DNA of 56,540 nt from assembly GCA_030681375.1 (NCBI GenBank), contig JAUXWM010000024.1, positions 1 to 56,540 on the forward strand. The letters are read 5' to 3'. The notes beneath the pieces were generated by a model. That model made no database searches. It was not told the origin of the DNA and saw nothing but the letters and a program-made list of their open reading frames with translations. The position numbers were made by a program, and so were the translations under genes. How positions within the stretch are numbered: the first letter of the stretch is position 1; each line of letters starts with the position of its first letter. Positions 53,041 to 56,540 of this stretch are shown in pieces. This DNA is from Gallionella sp. GTDB taxonomy: Bacteria; Pseudomonadota; Gammaproteobacteria; Burkholderiales; Gallionellaceae.

Positions 53041-53673
53041 CTAGTGATCGAGATACGGATGCAGCGCACTGCTCACTGCTTCGCCTATGCGTTGCAGGAA
53101 CACCGTGCCCATCTCCGGGTAGAAGCGTTGTTGATCTTCGGAGGCCAGTACCAGCAGGCCGACAGAGACGCTGCCCGCATGCAGTGGCAGATAAGCAAAC
53201 GAGTGCAGTTGTGCGGCACTTTCTCCAAACCAGTTTGCGGTTTCATGCACGGCCTGATGCAGGCAAACGGGCTGTGACTGCGCATCGGTGAACACCAGCA
53301 CTTCCATGCTGGGTGGGCTGACCTGCCACAGATTCAACACAGTATGCGGCACGGCAAAAATGTCGCGCAACAGATGCGGAATCATTTCCTGCAAGGTGGC
53401 CAGATCGCGCGCGGCGAACAGCGCGCTGGTGAATTCATGCACCTTGTGTTGCAGCGCATCGTTCTCTTTGGCAAAGGTCATCAGGTCATGCAGTTTTTTC
53501 TCCAGCACTTTGTTTTTTTCGCGCAGGGTGAACAACTGCCGTTCGCTCAGGGATATCGTGCGGCCTCCATGCGGGTGCGGTAGTGTGATTTGCGCGAGCA
53601 CATCGATATGTTCTTCAAAGAATTCCGGGGTGTTCAGCAAATAGTGTGCAACGTCTTCTGATTTCATTAACAT
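53041..53673 (-). CDS. DUF484 family protein (GAF-like)
   Basis: 210 residues. KSEDVAHYLLNTPEFFEEHI then VLAQITLPHPHGGRTISLSE are the N-terminal DUF484 signatures; a coiled region (REKNKVLEKKLHDLMTFAKE) and a GAF-like domain (SFAYLPLHAGSVSVGLLVLA with ASEDQQRFYPEMGTVFLQRI) follow. The family (E. coli YigA) is always near xerC and dapF but has no settled function. It starts 3 bp after dapF's stop, so it is part of the same unit. Confidence 0.92.
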   Translation of the reverse strand: MLMKSEDVAHYLLNTPEFFEEHIDVLAQITLPHPHGGRTISLSERQLFTLREKNKVLEKKLHDLMTFAKENDALQHKVHEFTSALFAARDLATLQEMIPHLLRDIFAVPHTVLNLWQVSPPSMEVLVFTDAQSQPVCLHQAVHETANWFGESAAQLHSFAYLPLHAGSVSVGLLVLASEDQQRFYPEMGTVFLQRIGEAVSSALHPYLDH

Positions 53674-53676
53674 TCC

Positions 53677-54507
53677 TTATAAATTTATTTCGCCTGAGAA
53701 TACGCTGATCGCAGGCCCTGTCATCAATACCGGTGCATCTTCGCTGTTCCAGGTAATCGTCAGGGTTCCGCCATGTGTGGCAACAGTGACCGGGCTGTCC
53801 AGCAGGTTGCGCCGGATACCGGAGACGGCGGCTGCACAGGCACCGGTTCCGCAGGAAAGCGTTTCTCCCGAGCCGCGCTCATACACGCGCAGTCGTATGT
53901 GCTGCCTGTCCATGATCTGCATGAAACCGGCATTGACGCGTTTCGGGAAGCGCGGGTGATGTTCGATCAGTGGCCCTAGTGTTGCAACCGGCGTGGATTC
54001 GACATCATCAACGACTTGTACGGCATGTGGATTGCCCATGGATACGACGCTGACCATCAGCGTTTCGCCTGCCACCAGTAAGGCCTCGCTCTGCTCGCCC
54101 GTGCCATCCGTGAAGGGAATGCGTTCCGGCGCAAACACGGGTGTGCCCATGTCCACCGTCACATGTCCGTCTTCTTCCAGACGCGGCCTGATTAAACCGC
54201 TGTGTGTCTCAACGACGATTTCAGGCTTGCTGGTCAGTTTTTGCTCATGCACGAAACGCACGAAGCAGCGCGCGCCATTGCCGCATTGTTCCACCTCGCC
54301 ACCATCCGCATTGAAGATGCGATAGCGAAAATCTGCGCTCGCATCATGTGCTTTTTCGACCAGTAATATCTGGTCGCAACCCACGCCGAAATGCCGGTCA
54401 GCCAGCATGCGCAGCTGTTCCGTGCTGAGCGAAATGCGCTGACGTATGCCGTCCAGCACGACAAAATCATTGCCTGCACCGTGCATTTTGGTGAACTTCA
54501 GTAGCAT
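53677..54507 (-). CDS. dapF: Diaminopimelate epimerase
   Basis: 276 residues. [20 protein letters not shown] at the N-terminus, [18 protein letters not shown] with the first catalytic Cys and [17 protein letters not shown] with the second. It interconverts LL- and meso-diaminopimelate for lysine and peptidoglycan. Length is standard. It lies between tag (18 bp upstream) and DUF484 on the same strand. Confidence 0.97.
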   Translation of the reverse strand: MLLKFTKMHGAGNDFVVLDGIRQRISLSTEQLRMLADRHFGVGCDQILLVEKAHDASADFRYRIFNADGGEVEQCGNGARCFVRFVHEQKLTSKPEIVVETHSGLIRPRLEEDGHVTVDMGTPVFAPERIPFTDGTGEQSEALLVAGETLMVSVVSMGNPHAVQVVDDVESTPVATLGPLIEHHPRFPKRVNAGFMQIMDRQHIRLRVYERGSGETLSCGTGACAAAVSGIRRNLLDSPVTVATHGGTLTITWNSEDAPVLMTGPAISVFSGEINL

Positions 54508-54525
54508 TGTGAAACCCTCATGTGT

Positions 54526-55113
54526 TTATTGGTTGCGTAATTGTTCATGCCGGAAACATTCCGTGGTGTGGTCATTGACCATGCCGGTCGCCTGCATCAG
54601 CGCATAACAAATCGTCGTTCCGACAAATTTGAAGCCGCGACGCCGCAATTCGCGGCTCATTGCGTCCGACTCGGGCGTATTTGCAGGCACGTCGGCCTGA
54701 GTGCGCCATGCATTTTGCCTGGGATGACCTTCAACAAACTGCCAGATAAATTCTGCAAAGCTAGCGAATTCCTCCTGAACGCGAAGAAATTGTTGCGCGT
54801 TGCCAACAGCCGATTGTACCTTCAGGCGGTTGCGCACAATACCCGGGTTTTGCAGCAGCGATTCTATTTTATTCGCGTCATAGGCCGCAATGCGTGTGGC
54901 ATCAAAATTATCGAAGGCGGCACGATAATTCTCGCGTTTGCGCAAAATGGTGATCCAGCTCAATCCGGCTTGCGCGCCTTCCAGAAGCAGAAATTCAAAC
55001 AGGCGCTGATCGTCATGGAGCGGCACGCCCCATTCGCAATCGTGGTAGTGCTGATACAAGGTGTCGTCTCTCGCCCATGCACAACGCGTCGGTTCTTTGC
55101 TGTCGGGCTTCAT
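54526..55113 (-). CDS. tag: DNA-3-methyladenine glycosylase I
   Basis: 195 residues from the ATG at 55113; the frame is open to 55464 but the extra part lies antisense-like over the upstream gene in another frame. TRCAWARDDTLYQHYHDCEW shows the zinc-binding Cys and the YHDxEWG motif, LFEFLLLEGAQAGLSWITIL the Tag helix, and GFKFVGTTICYALMQATGMV with NDHTTECFRH the C-terminal zinc ligands (His and Cys). It removes 3-methyladenine from DNA. It is 10 bp after the CoA-binding protein gene. Confidence 0.96.
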   Translation of the reverse strand: MKPDSKEPTRCAWARDDTLYQHYHDCEWGVPLHDDQRLFEFLLLEGAQAGLSWITILRKRENYRAAFDNFDATRIAAYDANKIESLLQNPGIVRNRLKVQSAVGNAQQFLRVQEEFASFAEFIWQFVEGHPRQNAWRTQADVPANTPESDAMSRELRRRGFKFVGTTICYALMQATGMVNDHTTECFRHEQLRNQ

Positions 55114-55123
55114 TGCACGCAAA

Positions 55124-55549
55124 TCAGGAATTTTGTTCACGATACTGTATAGCGTCGCGCCACAGGCAGCGATCCATGACCACCGTGATGCCAGCCATTT
55201 GAGCGCGCACTGCCGCCGCCTCGTGAATAATGTCGTCCTGCAGCCATATACGTTTGATGCCCAGTTTGATGCAGCTCTCCACAATGGCAGGCACATGTTC
55301 CGCAGCACGAAAGACATCCACGATGTCCGGCAACTCGGATAGGCTTTCCAGGTCGGCATAAGCTTGTTCTCCCAGCACTGTATCCACCATCGGGCGCACT
55401 GGAATAATGCGATAGCCCAGCTTCTGCAAGCCGTGCGCCACCCGGAAGCTGGGGCGTGATTCATTGGGCGACAGCCCGACCACCGCGATGGTGCGTATCT
55501 GATGTAACAATTGGCCGATTTTTTCTGTATCTGGATTGGTAAACATCAT
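55124..55549 (-). CDS. CoA-binding-domain protein (YccU-like)
   Basis: 141 residues from tandem ATG codons at 55549/55546; no good ribosome site precedes either. TIAVVGLSPNESRPSFRVAH is the Rossmann P-loop-like start, YRIIPVRPMVDTVLGEQAYA the second strand, and IVDVFRAAEHVPAIVESCIK with IWLQDDIIHEAAAVRAQMAG the rest of the CoA_binding_2 fold. Single-domain members are small cytoplasmic proteins of unclear role. First gene of the long minus-strand operon running down to the rRNA methyltransferase; the 170 bp upstream to the tRNA block show no clear promoter. Confidence 0.88.
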   Translation of the reverse strand: MMFTNPDTEKIGQLLHQIRTIAVVGLSPNESRPSFRVAHGLQKLGYRIIPVRPMVDTVLGEQAYADLESLSELPDIVDVFRAAEHVPAIVESCIKLGIKRIWLQDDIIHEAAAVRAQMAGITVVMDRCLWRDAIQYREQNS

Positions 55550-55719
55550 GAGGTAAAAAGCACGTTCGGGCCGCAACGATAACACTATTGTGCGCACTTG
55601 CCGCCATGATCAAAAGCGCACATGGACGAACACACCAAAAACCGCTATGCTGCGCACACTTTTGAACGCTGTTTCACCGTGTGTTCAGTTCTGGTTTCAC
55701 TTCATCATAGTTTTCCTGA

Positions 55720-55834
55720 AGCGCCCGTAGCTCAGATGGATAGAGTGCAGCCCTCCGAAGGCTGGGGTCATCTAGCCAAGATAGTGTAAAATGACCCCTG
55801 CTTCACTTAGTATTTTTCCAGTATTTCCTCATAC
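55720..55834 (+). pseudogene. Partial tRNA-Arg(CCG) copy 1 in a 115-bp tandem unit
   Basis: The 5' half of a tRNA is present: GCGCCCGTAGCTCAGATGGA, the D-arm closing GAGT, and an anticodon arm CAGCC-CTCCGAA-GGCTG with perfect stem and CCG anticodon. The T-arm and 3' acceptor strand are absent; instead GGGGTCAT...ATGACCCC forms an 8-bp hairpin, followed by a tail ending TTCCTCATAC. Copies 1, 2 and the intact gene start exactly 115 bp apart (55720, 55835, 55950). Confidence 0.8.
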
Positions 55835-55949
55835 GCGCTCGTAGCTCAGATGGATAGAGTATCGGTTTCCGAAGCTTGAGGTCATTGGGGAAACTTCGTG
55901 TAAAATGACCATCGCTTCACTTAGTGGTTTTTCAGCATTTCCTCAGTAC
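55835..55949 (+). pseudogene. Partial tRNA-Arg(CCG) copy 2 in a 115-bp tandem unit
   Basis: GCGCTCGTAGCTCAGATGGA and GAGT repeat the D-arm region; the anticodon loop TTCCGAA is kept but its stem is badly paired. As in copy 1 the T-arm is replaced by a GGTCAT...ATGACC hairpin. GTGTAAAATGACC, GCTTCACTTAGT and TTTCCTCA are shared by both tails, while about 13 nt in the hairpin loop differ fully. Confidence 0.8.
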
Positions 55950-56026
55950 ACGCCCGTAGCTCATCTGGATAGAGTGACAGTTTCCGAAGCTGTAGGTAGT
56001 GGGTTCGACTCCCGCCGGGCGTACCA
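55950..56026 (+). tRNA. tRNA-Arg (anticodon CCG)
   Basis: A full cloverleaf can be drawn. Acceptor ACGCCCG pairs with CGGGCGT; D-arm GCTC/GAGT; anticodon arm ACAGT-TTCCGAA-GCTGT, giving anticodon CCG; T-arm GTGGG-TTCGACT-CCCGC; discriminator A and an encoded CCA end at 56026. It reads CGG codons. It is the third of three units spaced by 115 bp and the only complete one. tRNA-Arg genes are common integration targets, and repeats follow downstream. Confidence 0.92.
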
Positions 56027-56079
56027 AATTCAGACTTGCGGTCATACGACTTACGGTCATTCAAATCCCACAAAATTTC

Positions 56080-56177
56080 TTGGTGACCATTTGGTGACTA
56101 ATCGGTGACCGTTTGGTGACTACGTAAAATTCAATTTGTTTATAAATTGAAAATTTTGACCATCAGTCTTGGTGACC
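56080..56177. repeat. Phased 11-bp direct repeats downstream of tRNA-Arg
   Basis: TTGGTGAC or TCGGTGAC occurs at 56080, 56091, 56102 and 56113, exactly 11 bp apart, and a fifth copy TTGGTGACC lies at 56169. Near-helical phasing next to a tRNA 3' end resembles integrase arm-type sites or iterons. A second small repeat, GACTTRCGGTCAT, occurs twice 15 bp apart at about 56033-56060. The 224-bp stretch 56027-56250 holds no gene that I can support. Confidence 0.75.
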
Positions 56178-56250
56178 ACATTTAAGTCAACTGACGATTA
56201 TGATTGTTGTGGTTTTCAGCAATGGCTTTTGCAGCCAATAATTCAACTTT

Positions 56251-56405
56251 TCAAACGTCCTGTTGTTCGTTGACGTATTCCATCAAGTCCTCAACTTGGC
56301 AATCAAAGAAATTACATAGCAGGTCAATATTGTTCGTGACAGTGCTATATCCCTTTTGATTGACCATCTTGGATAGCGTCCCTCTATTAATGCCCGTTGC
56401 TGTCA
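56251..56405 (-). pseudogene. Cro/C1-type HTH regulator (HTH_26-like), C-terminal part, cut by IS21
   Basis: On the minus strand the frame TATGINRGTLSKMVNQKGYS continues through DLLCNFFDCQVEDLMEYVNE and ends at the stop at 56251-56253. This is the second half of a small Cro/C1-type helix-turn-helix protein; the GINRGTLSKMVN part is the recognition helix and DCQVEDLMEYV the typical ending of this group. The N-terminal helix and start are missing because IS21-type terminal sequence begins near 56405. Such regulators are common in mobile islands. Confidence 0.7.
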
Positions 56406-56540
56406 AACAGCGCCCAATACTTTCCACTAGTCAGCGTCCAATTGTTTCCACTTTTCCAGCCTTCTGAGATCGATTTTTGCGCTGTTTGAAGCGGTAAGAA
56501 TCATTGCCTGTTTCGAGGATTTCGCAGTGATGGGTGATGC
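56400..56540 (-). mobile_element. End of an IS21-family insertion sequence
   Basis: Next to the IstB stop lie two direct copies of CGYCCAATNNTTTCCACT, at 56411-56428 and 56435-56452, spaced 24 bp. Multiple terminal repeats of this kind are characteristic of IS21 elements. The outer boundary is around 56400-56406, where the interrupted regulator gene begins. The rest of the element continues beyond the window. Confidence 0.7.
56431..56540 (-). CDS. IS21-family helper ATPase IstB, C-terminal end (partial)
   Basis: From the window edge the minus strand reads ITHHCEILETGNDSYRFKQR and then a short basic tail to a TGA at 56433-56431. The THHCxILETGNxSYRF block is the characteristic C-terminus of IstB, the AAA+ helper of IS21 transposition. 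Only about 36 residues are visible, so the Walker motifs lie outside the window. Confidence 0.85.
   Translation of the reverse strand, partial: ITHHCEILETGNDSYRFKQRKNRSQKAGKVETIGR

Noticed and set aside
55114..55464. N-terminal extension of tag to 55464
   Set aside because: The added residues are out-of-frame translation of the CoA-binding protein gene; the family start motif follows the ATG at 55113.
55720..55949. The two upstream tRNA-like copies as functional tRNA genes
   Set aside because: Neither has a T-arm or a 3' acceptor strand complementary to its 5' end, so no cloverleaf can close.

Overview
The window looks like a chromosomal segment of a betaproteobacterium, probably in the Nitrosomonadales/Gallionellaceae neighbourhood. 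This rests on the gatCAB operon diverging from mreBCD-mrdA-rodA-rlpA, the dapF-DUF484-xerC order, the proteobacterial LPS genes and moderate GC; the genus is not determinable by eye. Both ends stop inside insertion sequences: the tail of an IS3-family transposase at the left and the tail of an IS21-family IstB at the right. The piece may therefore be a contig bounded by repeats.

Layout. 1-5.0 kb: an AT-richer stretch with an IS3 remnant, a broken glycosyltransferase, an acyltransferase, a methyltransferase, a Crp/Fnr regulator and a CHASE2 nucleotide cyclase. 5.2-22 kb: a cell-surface polysaccharide/LPS region (waaC, a WecA-type initiating transferase, a WbpM-type dehydratase, an O-antigen ligase, several glycosyltransferases, an acyltransferase-SGNH fusion). 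It includes a set resembling a Wec/Arn hybrid: an ArnC/GtrB-like GT2, a WecD-like acetyltransferase, an SMR-type carrier, WecE and an ArnT-like GT39, followed by an AlgJ-like/MBOAT O-acylation pair. 22-34 kb: apaH, waaA, a metabolite-repair/kinase operon, a cation:proton antiporter, a tandem universal stress protein, a Ca2+-type P-ATPase with a Na+/Ca2+ exchanger, and tpx. 34-39 kb: the glycine cleavage operon gcvT-gcvH-gcvP behind a tandem glycine riboswitch and terminator. 39-43 kb: a ccdAB toxin-antitoxin pair and gatCAB. 43-50.7 kb: the rod-shape/elongasome operon, rlpA, an Hsp15-like protein and a thioredoxin-like protein. 50.8-55.6 kb: one compact minus-strand operon (CoA-binding protein, tag, dapF, DUF484, xerC, rRNA methyltransferase). 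55.7-56.5 kb: a tRNA-Arg(CCG) preceded by two 115-bp-spaced partial copies of itself, phased 11-bp repeats, and a regulator cut by an IS21 element.

The most unusual structure is a family of dyad-symmetric elements built of tandem degenerate heptamers (core roughly N-T-K-A-G-K-N). There are five in the window. Each uses a slightly different word, and four have inverted arms around a spacer. One sits in the P3 region of the second aptamer of the glycine riboswitch, one is in frame inside the MBOAT gene, and two abut the start codons of mreC and gcvP. Other palindromic repeats have also entered conserved genes in frame (wbpM homologue, waaA, gatB). No CRISPR array, prophage or classical defence system was seen apart from ccdAB.
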